Below are positions 35,139-42,592 of a stretch of DNA of 64,000 nucleotides, in pieces. Position 1 is the first letter of the stretch. Every line of letters begins with the position of its first letter. The notes under the pieces are model-generated. The model saw only the letters and a program-made list of their open reading frames with translations, was not told where the DNA came from and ran no database searches. The stretch covers positions 747,501 to 811,500 of the forward strand of contig NZ_CP030862.1 of NCBI RefSeq assembly GCF_003325375.1. Direction: 5' to 3'. This DNA is from Streptomyces globosus. Lineage in GTDB: Bacteria > Actinomycetota > Actinomycetes > Streptomycetales > Streptomycetaceae. The translations under genes were made by a program, and so were the position numbers.

Positions 35139-35945
35139 TCAGATGCGGGCGAGGACCTGGGTCAGCAGCTTGCCCATGCGGGCGGCCGAGTCGCGGCCGG
35201 CCTGGAGGACCTCTTCGTGGTTCAGCGGCTCGCCGGACAGGCCCGCCGCCAGGTTGGTGACCAGGGAGATGCCGAGCACCTCGGCGCCGGCCTCGCGGGC
35301 GGCGATGGCCTCCAGGACCGTGGACATGCCGACGAGGTCGGCGCCCAGGACGCGGACCATGTTGATCTCGGCCGGGGTCTCGTAGTGCGGCCCGGGGAAC
35401 TGGGCGTAGACGCCCTCCTCCAGGGTCGGGTCGATCTCCTTGCACATCGCGCGCAGCGCGGGCGAGTACAGGTCGGTCAGGTCCACGAAGTTCGCGCCGA
35501 CGATCGGGGAGGCCGCCGTCAGGTTCAGGTGGTCGCTGATCAGGACCGGCTGGCCGGGCGCCATGCCCTCGCGCAGGCCGCCGCAGCCGTTGGTCAGCAC
35601 GACGGTCTTGCAGCCCGCGGCGACGGCGGTGCGGACGCCGTGGGCGACGGCGGCGACGCCGAGGCCCTCGTAGAAGTGGGTGCGGCCCAGGAAGACCAGG
35701 GCGCGCTTGTCGCCGATCTTGTACGAGCGGATCTTGCCGCCGTGGCCCTCGACCGCGGGGGGCGGGAAGCCGGGCAGCTCGGTGACGGGGAATTCGGACT
35801 CGGGGGTGCCGAGCGCCTCCGCGGCGGGGGCCCAGCCGGAGCCCATGACCAGGGCGACGTCGTGGGTCTCGGCGCCGGTGAGCTCGCGCAGGCGCGCGGC
35901 GGCGGCGTCTGCGGCGGCGTGGGGGTCGGTAACAGATGCGTTCAC
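35139..35945 (-). CDS. deoD: Purine nucleoside phosphorylase
   Basis: A 268-residue trimeric-type purine nucleoside phosphorylase that splits (deoxy)inosine and (deoxy)guanosine with phosphate. Motifs are [10 protein letters not shown] near residue 32, [10 protein letters not shown] near 87, [12 protein letters not shown] near 117, [10 protein letters not shown] near 200 and [15 protein letters not shown] near 222. By sequence it is the trimeric (PNP/PunA) class rather than the hexameric E. coli DeoD class, so the symbol is by convention. GTG 35945 is seven bases after TACGCT, fitting a leaderless mRNA, and the regulon palindrome overlaps the promoter. The phosphomutase gene follows. Confidence 0.93.
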   Translation of the reverse strand: MNASVTDPHAAADAAAARLRELTGAETHDVALVMGSGWAPAAEALGTPESEFPVTELPGFPPPAVEGHGGKIRSYKIGDKRALVFLGRTHFYEGLGVAAVAHGVRTAVAAGCKTVVLTNGCGGLREGMAPGQPVLISDHLNLTAASPIVGANFVDLTDLYSPALRAMCKEIDPTLEEGVYAQFPGPHYETPAEINMVRVLGADLVGMSTVLEAIAAREAGAEVLGISLVTNLAAGLSGEPLNHEEVLQAGRDSAARMGKLLTQVLARI

Positions 35946-35969
35946 GCAGACGAGCGTAGCCGCTTATCG

Positions 35970-35983
35970 CCTACGCGCGTAGA
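35970..35983. promoter_or_regulatory. Nucleoside-regulon palindrome, site 6 (deoD operon)
   Basis: Read on the minus strand, TCTACGCGCGTAGG, the same 14 bases as the add site. It ends 11 bases before a -10-like TACGCT (35953-35958 on the plus strand as AGCGTA) that is seven bases before the deoD start, so it would overlap the -35 region. Confidence 0.78.
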
Positions 35984-36128
35984 TGGCGCTGCTCACGGTG
36001 TTCGGATCGTTGCCTTGTCGTTTCCGCCGAATCGTCCTGCTGCGCCGGGGGCGTCCGGTTCGGCCGCACGCCCGCGACCTGCGATAACGCAGACGGCCGC
36101 CGGGTGCCGGCGGGCGCGCGGGGCGGGC

Positions 36129-36566
36129 TCAGCAGGGGCGCTTGCGCAGTTCCATCACGTAGTCGTGCGGGGCGCCCGCGGACTCCGCGGCGTCGGCGAT
36201 CTCGCCCAGGTAGCGCGCGGACGGCAGGCCGCCCTCGTACCCGTTCAGCACGTAGCACCAGGCGGCCTCCTCGCCGTCCAGCGTGTGCACGCGGATCCGC
36301 ATCCGGCGGTAGATGTCGAGGCCGACGCCCTCCCACCGGTCCATGGAGTCCTCGTCCAGGGGCGCGATGTCGTAGAGGGCGACGAAGACCTGCTGGCGGG
36401 GGGCCTCGACGATGGTGGCGAGGGCGCCCTCCCAGCCCATCTGCTCGCCGCCGAAGGTCAGCCGCCAGTCGTTGATCCAGCCCGTTCCGCGCAGCGGCGA
36501 ATGCGGGGCGCGGCGCGTCATCAGCCGCGGGTCGAGGTTGCCGGCGTACGCGGCGTAGAGCGACAT
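36129..36566 (-). CDS. Gamma-glutamylcyclotransferase-like protein
   Basis: A 145-residue protein of the gamma-glutamylcyclotransferase/AIG2 fold. The N-terminal substrate loop reads YAAYAGNLDPRLM and the stretch FVALYDIAPLDEDSMDRWEG near residue 68 carries the expected acidic residue. The natural substrate is unknown; relatives act on gamma-glutamyl amino acids. ATG 36566 was chosen because the protein family begins with this MSLYAAY-type start; the longer reading frame upstream looks non-coding. Confidence 0.8.
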   Translation of the reverse strand: MSLYAAYAGNLDPRLMTRRAPHSPLRGTGWINDWRLTFGGEQMGWEGALATIVEAPRQQVFVALYDIAPLDEDSMDRWEGVGLDIYRRMRIRVHTLDGEEAAWCYVLNGYEGGLPSARYLGEIADAAESAGAPHDYVMELRKRPC

Positions 36567-36775
36567 GGAGTCGAGGGTACGGGAGGGGCGGGCCGGGGCG
36601 CCTGCCCGGTGGCATAGCCCGTACGGAGTCGCGGGCGGGGGCCGGCCGGGGGACCGGGGGAGAAGCACCTTGAAGCGTGCGGGACAATGGAGGGCGGAAT
36701 GCATCCCCCGGGGAGACCCCCCGGAAGCCCCGGCCGGGGCGGCGCTCGGCCGGGTATACGTGAGGCGGAGTTTTC

Positions 36776-38215
36776 GTGACCCGGATCGTGATCATCGGCG
36801 GCGGACCCGGCGGGTATGAGGCGGCCCTGGTGGGGGCCCAGCTCGGCGCGGAGGTGACAGTCGTCGACTGCGACGGCCTCGGCGGCGCATCGGTCCTGAC
36901 CGACTGCGTGCCCTCCAAGACCCTCATCGCGACCGCCGAGGTCATGACGAACTTCGACTCCTCGTACGAGGAGCTCGGCATCGTCGTCGCGGACGACACC
37001 CCGCCCGTCGAGCAGTCCGCCCGCATCATCGGCGTCGACCTCGGCAAGGTGAACCGCCGCGTCAAGCGCCTCGCGCTCGCCCAGTCGCACGACATCACCG
37101 CCTCCGTCACCCGGGCGGGCGCACGTGTCATCCGCGGCCGCGGCCGCCTCGGCGGCCCGCAGGGCATCGACGGCACGCGCGACGTGATCGTCACCGCCGC
37201 CGACGGCACCGAGCAGATCCTCACGGCCGACGCCGTGCTGATCGCGACCGGCGGCACCCCCCGCGAGATCCCCGACGCCATGCCCGACGGCGAGCGCATC
37301 CTGAACTGGACGCAGGTCTACGACCTGGAGGAGCTCCCCGAGGAGCTCATCGTGGTCGGCTCCGGCGTCACCGGCGCCGAGTTCGCCGGCGCCTACCAGG
37401 CCCTCGGCTCGCGCGTCACGCTGATCTCGTCCCGCGACCGGGTGCTGCCCGGCGAGGACCCCGACGCCGCCGCCGTCCTGGAGGACGTCTTCCGCCGCCG
37501 CGGAATGAACGTCGTCGGGCGGGCCCGCGCCGAGTCCGCCAAGCGGGTCGGCGACCGCGTCGAGGTCACCCTCTCCGACGGGCGCGTCATCACCGGCACC
37601 CACTGCCTGATGGCCGTCGGCGCCATCCCCAACACCAAGGGCATGAACCTGGAGGAGTCCGGCGTCCGGCTCAAGGACTCCGGCCACATCTGGACCGACA
37701 AGGTCTCCCGCACCACCTCCCCCGGCGTGTACGCGGCCGGCGACGTCACCGGCGTGTTCGCGCTCGCGTCCGTCGCCGCCATGCAGGGGCGCATCGCCAT
37801 GTACCACTTCCTCGGCGACGCGGTCACCCCGCTGAACCTCAAGACGGTCTCCTCGAACGTCTTCACCGACCCCGAGATCGCGACCGTCGGCTACACCCAG
37901 GCCGACGTCGACGCCGGCCGCATCGACGCCCGCGTCGTCAAGCTGCCGCTGCTGCGGAACGCGCGCGCCAAGATGCAGGGCATCCGCGACGGCTTCGTGA
38001 AGCTGTTCTGCCGCCCCGGCACCGGGATCGTCGTCGGCGGCGTCGTCGTCTCGCCGCGCGCGAGCGAACTGATCCACCCGATCTCGATCGCCGTCGACAA
38101 CAACCTGACCGTCGAGCAGATCGCAAACGCGTTCACCGTGTACCCCTCGCTGTCGGGATCGATCGCGGAAGTGGCGCGCCAGCTGCAGACCCGAAAGACG
38201 GAAGGCGAAGGCTGA
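36776..38215 (+). CDS. FAD-dependent NAD(P)H-quinone dehydrogenase (LpdA type)
   Basis: A 479-residue flavoprotein of the disulfide-reductase family. Dinucleotide motifs are IVIIGGGPGGYEAAL at residue 3 (FAD) and LIVVGSGVTGAEFAGA near 183 (NAD(P)H), and GVYAAGDVTGVFALAS near 317 is the second FAD contact. The usual CxxxxC redox pair is missing: the segment reads GGASVLTDCVPSK, with one Cys only. That is the hallmark of LpdA-type quinone reductases, not lipoamide dehydrogenase. GTG 36776 has GGAG upstream. It faces away from the cyclotransferase gene, and a terminator follows. Confidence 0.88.
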   Translation: MTRIVIIGGGPGGYEAALVGAQLGAEVTVVDCDGLGGASVLTDCVPSKTLIATAEVMTNFDSSYEELGIVVADDTPPVEQSARIIGVDLGKVNRRVKRLALAQSHDITASVTRAGARVIRGRGRLGGPQGIDGTRDVIVTAADGTEQILTADAVLIATGGTPREIPDAMPDGERILNWTQVYDLEELPEELIVVGSGVTGAEFAGAYQALGSRVTLISSRDRVLPGEDPDAAAVLEDVFRRRGMNVVGRARAESAKRVGDRVEVTLSDGRVITGTHCLMAVGAIPNTKGMNLEESGVRLKDSGHIWTDKVSRTTSPGVYAAGDVTGVFALASVAAMQGRIAMYHFLGDAVTPLNLKTVSSNVFTDPEIATVGYTQADVDAGRIDARVVKLPLLRNARAKMQGIRDGFVKLFCRPGTGIVVGGVVVSPRASELIHPISIAVDNNLTVEQIANAFTVYPSLSGSIAEVARQLQTRKTEGEG

Positions 38216-38230
38216 CAGGCCGCAAATCCG

Positions 38231-38261
38231 GCCAACCTCCGCATAAACAGCGGAGGTTGGC
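38231..38261 (+). terminator. Terminator after the flavoprotein gene
   Basis: GCCAACCTCCGC pairs perfectly with GCGGAGGTTGGC around a seven-base A-rich loop, 15 bases after the stop codon, followed by GGCTTAA. Confidence 0.82.
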
Positions 38262-38401
38262 GGCTTAACCGCCCCAGGGGGCGGAACACGGGGACACCCG
38301 GCCGACCGCGTATACCACTAACTCCCCCGCCTTATGGACAACTTCGGTATTCCGGCGCAAGGAGCTGAAAGCAGACGGTCGCCCGGGTTACTGTCAGTTT
38401 C

Positions 38402-39352
38402 GTGTTCGCTGCAGAACGTCGCCAGTTGATTCTCGAAATGGTGCGCGCGAACGGAGCGGTATCGCTCCGGGAGCTCGCCCGCGTCGTCCAGACCTCCGAA
38501 GTGACCGTACGGCGGGACGTGCGGGCACTGGAGGCCGAAGGACTCCTCGACCGCCGGCACGGCGGTGCGGTCCTCCCCGGCGGGTTCACCCGCGAGTCCG
38601 GGTTCCCGCAGAAGTCGCACCTCGCCACGGCGGAGAAGACCGCCATCGCCGACGTCGCGGCCGGCCTCGTCGAAGAGGGCGAGGCCGTCGTCGTCGGCGC
38701 GGGCACCACCACCCAGGAGCTCGCCCGCCGGCTCGCCCGTGTGCCGGGGCTGACCGTGGTCACCAACTCCCTGCTCGTCGCCCAGGCCCTGGCACACGCC
38801 AACCGGGTCGAGGTCGTCATGACCGGCGGGACCCTGCGCGGGTCCAACTACGCGCTGGTCGGCAGCGGAGCCGAGCAGTCGCTGCAGGGCCTGCGGGTCT
38901 CCCGCGCGTTCCTCTCCGGCAGCGGCCTGACGGCCGAGCGCGGGCTGTCCACGTCGAACATGCTGTCGGCGAGCGTCGACCGGGCGCTGGTCCAGGCGGC
39001 CGCGGAGGTCGTGGTCCTCGCGGACCACACCAAGCTCGGCACCGACACCATGTTCCAGACGGTGCCGACGGACGTCATGACCCGGCTCGTCACGGACGAG
39101 CCGCCGCCGCACGACGACCGGGCCGCCACCGAACTCCAGGCCCTCGCGGACCAGGGAGTCCAGATCACCGTGGCCGGCACGGCTGCCTCCGGCTCCGCCT
39201 CCGGCGTGGACGGCATGCAGGGCCGCCGCCCCCGCCGCGAGGGCCCCCTCCCGGTCCAGCGCCGCGGCGCCACCCCCCTGCGCAGCGCCCCGGCGTCCCT
39301 CCTGGACCCCCAGTCCCAGGACCGCAGGGTGGCAGACCTCCGCCGCCGCTGA
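38402..39352 (+). CDS. DeoR/GlpR-family transcriptional regulator
   Basis: A 316-residue DeoR-type regulator. The helix-turn-helix fills residues 5-60 (RRQLILEMVRANGAVSLRELARVVQTSEVTVRRDVRALEAEGLLDRRHGG). The sugar-phosphate-binding domain follows (GAGTTTQELARRL near 100, VTNSLLVAQAL near 120, VMTGGTLRGSNYALVG near 139). It is about 55 residues longer than usual, with a C-terminal tail rich in Arg and Pro. GTG 38402 lies seven bases after TACTGT (38389-38394), fitting a leaderless mRNA. It is the nearest candidate regulator for the nucleoside palindromes, but no copy of the palindrome precedes it. Confidence 0.88.
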   Translation: MFAAERRQLILEMVRANGAVSLRELARVVQTSEVTVRRDVRALEAEGLLDRRHGGAVLPGGFTRESGFPQKSHLATAEKTAIADVAAGLVEEGEAVVVGAGTTTQELARRLARVPGLTVVTNSLLVAQALAHANRVEVVMTGGTLRGSNYALVGSGAEQSLQGLRVSRAFLSGSGLTAERGLSTSNMLSASVDRALVQAAAEVVVLADHTKLGTDTMFQTVPTDVMTRLVTDEPPPHDDRAATELQALADQGVQITVAGTAASGSASGVDGMQGRRPRREGPLPVQRRGATPLRSAPASLLDPQSQDRRVADLRRR

Positions 39353-39367
39353 CTCGACTCCGGCCCT

Positions 39368-39390
39368 GCGCCTCGAACGCCGGCGGGGCT
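39368..39390. repeat. Dispersed intergenic repeat, copy 1
   Basis: GCGCCTCGAACGCCGGCG followed by GGGCT. This type of sequence is common between Streptomyces genes. An inverted copy matching 20 of 23 bases is at 39507-39529. Confidence 0.6.
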
Positions 39391-39506
39391 CGCTTTGCCC
39401 GGCCCCAAGCGCGAAGCCCCACCGCAGCCCGCACTCAGCCGCAACCGCAATGCAGCCCTGTGCAACCCGCTTCGTCGGCCGCGCCATCCGCCGCGGCCGC
39501 AATTCC

Positions 39507-39529
39507 AGCTTCGCCGGCGTTTGAGGCGC
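39507..39529. repeat. Dispersed intergenic repeat, copy 2 (inverted)
   Basis: AGCTTCGCCGGCGTTTGAGG followed by CGC, the inverted form of copy 1, 116 bases away. The pair could fold into a large stem downstream of the DeoR-type gene. Confidence 0.6.
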
Positions 39530-39566
39530 GGGGGGTGGGGCGGAGCCCCGCATCACGGCGGCCGGG

Positions 39567-40166
39567 TCACTCCGCGAGGGGCAGGCACTCCGCGAGCAGG
39601 TCGACGACGTCCCGCCAGGCGCGCTGCGCATGCCGCGGGTGGTAGCCGACGCCGGGGCGCACGGTGTGATCGACCGGCGGGTGGTGGAAGGCGTGCAGGG
39701 CGCCGCCTTAGACTACGAGGCGCCAGTCGACGCCCGCGGCCTGCATCTCGGCGGCGAATGCGTCCCGTTGCGCGGGCGGCATGATCGGGTCTTCCGACCC
39801 GACCCCCGCCCATACCAGGCAGCCGATGCGTGCCGTTTCGTCCGGGCGGCCCGTGGTCAGTCCGTTGACCGTCGCAATCGCGCGCAGGCCGACGCCGTCG
39901 CGGCCGAGTTCCAGCGCGATCGCGCCCCCGGTGCCGTAGCCGACGGCGGCGATCCGGTCCGGGTCGGTCCGCGGCTCTGCGCGGAGCACGTCGAGCGCCG
40001 CGTGGCCGATGCCCCGCATCCGGCCGGGGTCGGCGAGCAGCGGCATGCAGCGGGCCAGCATCTCCTCGGGGTCGCCCAGGTAGCGTCCGCCGTGGAGGTC
40101 GAAGGCCAAGGCCACGTATCCCAGCTCGGCGAGCGCGTCGGCCCGGCCGCGTTCGACGTCGCTGAG
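39567..40166 (-). pseudogene. Dienelactone hydrolase, 3' part, split by IS607 and with a nonsense codon
   Basis: The C-terminal three quarters of a dienelactone-hydrolase-family gene, in frame from LSDVERGRADALAELGY at 40166. Seen are FDLHGGRYLGDPEEM, the nucleophile region AAVGYGTGGAIALEL (Gly where Cys/Ser is usual) and LVWAGVGSEDPIMPP. A stop codon TAA at 39710-39708 falls where a Tyr codon is expected; the frame beyond it is still readable (GGALHAFHHPPVDHTVRPG) down to TGA at 39567. The gene is dead twice over. Its 5' part is at 42351-42477, on the other side of the element. Confidence 0.85.
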
Positions 40167-40330
40167 CCGTTGCTTTGAGCCTCAGCACCTCTCAGCATTC
40201 CGGGCAATCCGGCCCGGAAGGTCCGTCTCATCACCAAAGCGTGAGGGCTTCGGTTTGAGTACGGTCTCTCGTTTCTGTCTGCCGCTGGTGCGGCGGGTTG
40301 CGCCACCTGCCCGCCCCGCCTCCGCCTTGC
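40167..40330 (-). ncRNA. Putative TnpB guide RNA (omega/reRNA) of IS607 copy 1
   Basis: The right end of the element, overlapping the tnpB 3' end. Its sequence matches the right end of copy 2 closely although the two tnpB reading frames differ here by a one-base indel. A conserved hairpin, TTCCGGGC/GCCCGGAA, is at 40198-40219. In TnpB systems this region makes the scaffold of the guide RNA and the guide is the flanking DNA, here the hydrolase gene from 40166 leftward. The limits are approximate. Confidence 0.5.
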
Positions 40331-41687
40331 GGCGGGGGCGGGTGGCGCGGGTCTTGCGGTCGGCTCCACGAGGCTTCGACACCACCACGGTGGTGTCCTG
40401 GTCTCCGGCCACTCCGGTACCAGTGGCGCAGGCCGCCGCGAGGGCGGCGAGGTTGAGCGCGGCGTTGTCGTCCCGGTCGATGACCAGGTGGCAGGCGTCG
40501 CACTCGAAGGTCCGCATGTGCAGCGGCAGCTTGGCTTTCACCGCGCCGCACCCGGAACAGGTCTTCGAGGAGGGGTACCAGCGGTTCGCGACCACAAGGC
40601 GGGTGGCGTGGCGCTGGCCGGTCTTGTAGGTGAGCAGGCGGCGGATCTCCCCGAACCCGGCATCGGCGATGCGGCGGGCCAGACGCCGGTTGCGGAGCAT
40701 TCCGGCGACGTTGAGGTCTTCGACCACGACGGTGCCGTACTCGGCGGCCACGGCGGTGGTGAGCTTGTGCAGGGCGTCCTCGCGGAGGTTCGCCACCCGG
40801 TGGTGCACGCGGTTGCGGGCCGCGTTGGCCTTCTCCCAGCGGCGGGACGGCTTCTGCCCGGTGCGCCGGTCGGGGCCCTGACGCCGGGACACGGTCCGGG
40901 AGGCGCGGCGCAGCTGCGCGCGGGCGGCGTCGTAGTGGCCCGGGTTCGCGACGGTGCGGATCTCGCCCGTCGAGTCGGCCATCACGGCGAGGGCCTTCAC
41001 ACCGAGGTCGATGCCGACCGCCACATCCGGGCGAGCCACGCGCACGATGTCGCGCTTGACCTCGACCTGGAACGAGGCGAACCAGCGTCCGCGCTCGTGC
41101 CGCACGGCCGCGGACAGGATCCGGGCTGTCCCGGCCTGGACGCGGCCGAGGAGCTTCACCGTCGGCTCGTGGGTGCGGATCGTCCCGAGGCGGGGGAGGG
41201 TGACGTGCCGGCCGTCGGCGTCCACACGGATGGTGCCCGTGGTGAACCGGCAGGCAAGACGCGCCTTCCGCTTCGGCTTGAACCGGGGGACGCCCATCCG
41301 GGCGCCCTTCCGCTTGCCGTTCTTCGACTTCGCGTAGTTGTCGAACGCGGACGACGCGTTCGCCAGCCCGGTGGAGTACGCCTCCTTGGAGTTCCTCTCC
41401 CACCACCCGGCGAACCGGGGGTCGGTGTGCTTGGCCTCGTTGAACGCCTTCCGCAGCGACGGAAGCGACCACGGCCGCCACTCGGTCAGCGACTCCTCGG
41501 GGATCCCGTAGGTCTCCTCCGCGCGGCGCTGCCACCACGACGCCGTCACCCAGCCCACAGCCCAGTTGTACGCGGCCCGCGCGGCACCGCAGTGCGAACG
41601 CAACGCGGCCTCCTGGGAGGCGTTCGGGTCCAGGGCGAACCGGAACGCCTGCACCACGTACCCGGGCTGCGGGCGGAACTTCTTCAC
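40182..41687 (-). CDS. tnpB: TnpB RNA-guided nuclease, IS607 copy 1
   Basis: A 501-residue TnpB, a small RNA-guided DNA endonuclease related to Cas12. All three RuvC acidic residues are present: GIDLGVKALAVMAD near residue 205, VVVEDLNVAGM near 297, and VIDRDDNAALNLAAL near 385. The zinc finger CSGCGAVK with CDACH is intact between the last two. The N-terminal part has the usual RNA-binding features (RSHCGAARAAYNWAVGW, PRFKPKRKARLACRFTTG). GTG 41687 overlaps the tnpA stop by four bases. The C-terminal tail from about residue 455 is in a different frame from that of copy 2, so it is probably not important for the protein. Confidence 0.93.
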   Translation of the reverse strand: MKKFRPQPGYVVQAFRFALDPNASQEAALRSHCGAARAAYNWAVGWVTASWWQRRAEETYGIPEESLTEWRPWSLPSLRKAFNEAKHTDPRFAGWWERNSKEAYSTGLANASSAFDNYAKSKNGKRKGARMGVPRFKPKRKARLACRFTTGTIRVDADGRHVTLPRLGTIRTHEPTVKLLGRVQAGTARILSAAVRHERGRWFASFQVEVKRDIVRVARPDVAVGIDLGVKALAVMADSTGEIRTVANPGHYDAARAQLRRASRTVSRRQGPDRRTGQKPSRRWEKANAARNRVHHRVANLREDALHKLTTAVAAEYGTVVVEDLNVAGMLRNRRLARRIADAGFGEIRRLLTYKTGQRHATRLVVANRWYPSSKTCSGCGAVKAKLPLHMRTFECDACHLVIDRDDNAALNLAALAAACATGTGVAGDQDTTVVVSKPRGADRKTRATRPRRKAEAGRAGGATRRTSGRQKRETVLKPKPSRFGDETDLPGRIARNAERC

Positions 41688-42277
41688 CCGGCGTCCTCGC
41701 CGGTCGCCACGGCCACCGCGCGAGCGGCCCGGTTCTTCGCCGCCCGCCGCCCGTACAGGCGCACGCACATCGACGTGAGCACCTCGGTGATGTCCCCTAC
41801 GAGGTCATCGGCGGTCTCGGTGGTCTCGGCGGGGTCGAGGACGACCAGACGCCGCCCGGACGCCGACAGGACCGCTTCGAGGTGCTCGACACCGAACCGG
41901 GCAAGCCGGTCACGGTGCTCGACCACGATCACCGCCGCCTGCGGGTCGGACAGCACCCGGTGCAACTTCCGGCGCCGGCCGTTCAGCCCCGAGTCGACCT
42001 CGGCGACGACCTCGGCGACGGCCAGGCCCAGCCCGTTCGCGCCGGCCACGACCCGGGCCGTCTGCCGGTCAAGGTCTGCTTTCTGGTCGGCGGACGAGAC
42101 ACGGCAGTACGCGACCACCCGCCCCGCCTCCGCGACGGCGGCCGGAGCGGGCTCATCGACCAGCCACGTCCCGGACGGCGCCTGGCGGACCGGGACGGGC
42201 ATCCTCCCGTCCTTCACCCACCGCCACGCGGTCTGATAGCTCACGCCCTGCTGACGGGCCCACTCCGAAAGCCTCAC
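41684..42277 (-). CDS. tnpA: IS607 serine recombinase TnpA, copy 1
   Basis: A 197-residue IS607-type transposase. The N-terminal MerR-like helix-turn-helix (LSEWARQQGVSYQTAWRWVKDG) is fused to a serine-resolvase catalytic domain with AYCRVSSADQKADLDRQ near residue 55 (catalytic Ser in RVSS) and VVEHRDRLARFG near 116. GTG 42277 is the start used in both copies. It is about 88 per cent identical by eye to copy 2, and both look intact. Confidence 0.93.
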   Translation of the reverse strand: MRLSEWARQQGVSYQTAWRWVKDGRMPVPVRQAPSGTWLVDEPAPAAVAEAGRVVAYCRVSSADQKADLDRQTARVVAGANGLGLAVAEVVAEVDSGLNGRRRKLHRVLSDPQAAVIVVEHRDRLARFGVEHLEAVLSASGRRLVVLDPAETTETADDLVGDITEVLTSMCVRLYGRRAAKNRAARAVAVATGEDAG

Positions 42278-42350
42278 AAGACCAACGTACGCGAGACAGT
42301 CGACTAGAGGTGACTATCAATGACTAGGAAACGTGTAGCAGCTTTCACCC

Positions 42351-42477
42351 CCCCCACCCCCTCGGGGCCGACCAGGACCCCGGGCCGGCGGTCGGCACCG
42401 GCCGGGAGCGCGAGGTGCCCGGTCATCGTCAGGCCGTCGGCCGAGTAGGCGATCGTGCGCGTCGTGACCGTCGTCAT
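42351..42477 (-). pseudogene. Dienelactone hydrolase, 5' part, cut off by IS607
   Basis: The first 42 codons of the hydrolase gene whose remainder is at 39567-40166. It reads TTRTIAYSADGLTMTGHLAL, then PGVLVGPEGVGG, a normal dienelactone-hydrolase start, and then runs into the element (VKAATRFL and a stop). ATG 42477 is the likely original start. Confidence 0.82.
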
Positions 42478-42543
42478 GAGCCTGACCGTAGTGATCACCG
42501 GGTCCGGTCGGGCGGCGTTCTGCCGCCGGCGGAAACGGACGCG

Positions 42544-42580
42544 CGAACGCCGGCGGCTCGTGGGAGCGCGCCGGCGTTCG
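42544..42580 (-). terminator. Terminator after accA2
   Basis: CGAACGCCGGCGGCTC pairs with GAGC(G)CGCCGGCGTTCG, a 16-bp stem with one bulged base and a four-base loop, 13 bases after the accA2 stop. Part of it resembles the dispersed repeat at 39368. Confidence 0.8.
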
Positions 42581-42592
42581 GGGTTGAGCGTG

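Larger units (their letters stand above)
40169..42350 (-). mobile_element. IS607-type element, copy 1 (TnpA serine recombinase + TnpB)
   Basis: A 2182-bp insertion with no terminal inverted repeats and no target duplication beyond a shared GG, as expected for IS607. Left end (element sense) is GGTGAAAGCTGCTACACG at 42350 downward; right end is GCAACGG at about 40167-40173. It interrupts a dienelactone hydrolase gene: joining 42351 to the GG at 40168-40167 restores the frame as GPEGVGG-LSDVERG. Copy 2 at 45170-47351 shares both ends and, by my coordinates, the length. Confidence 0.9.

Noticed and set aside
36776..38215. Annotation as dihydrolipoamide dehydrogenase.
   Set aside because: The redox disulfide is absent (one Cys only), so the lipoamide reaction is not possible.
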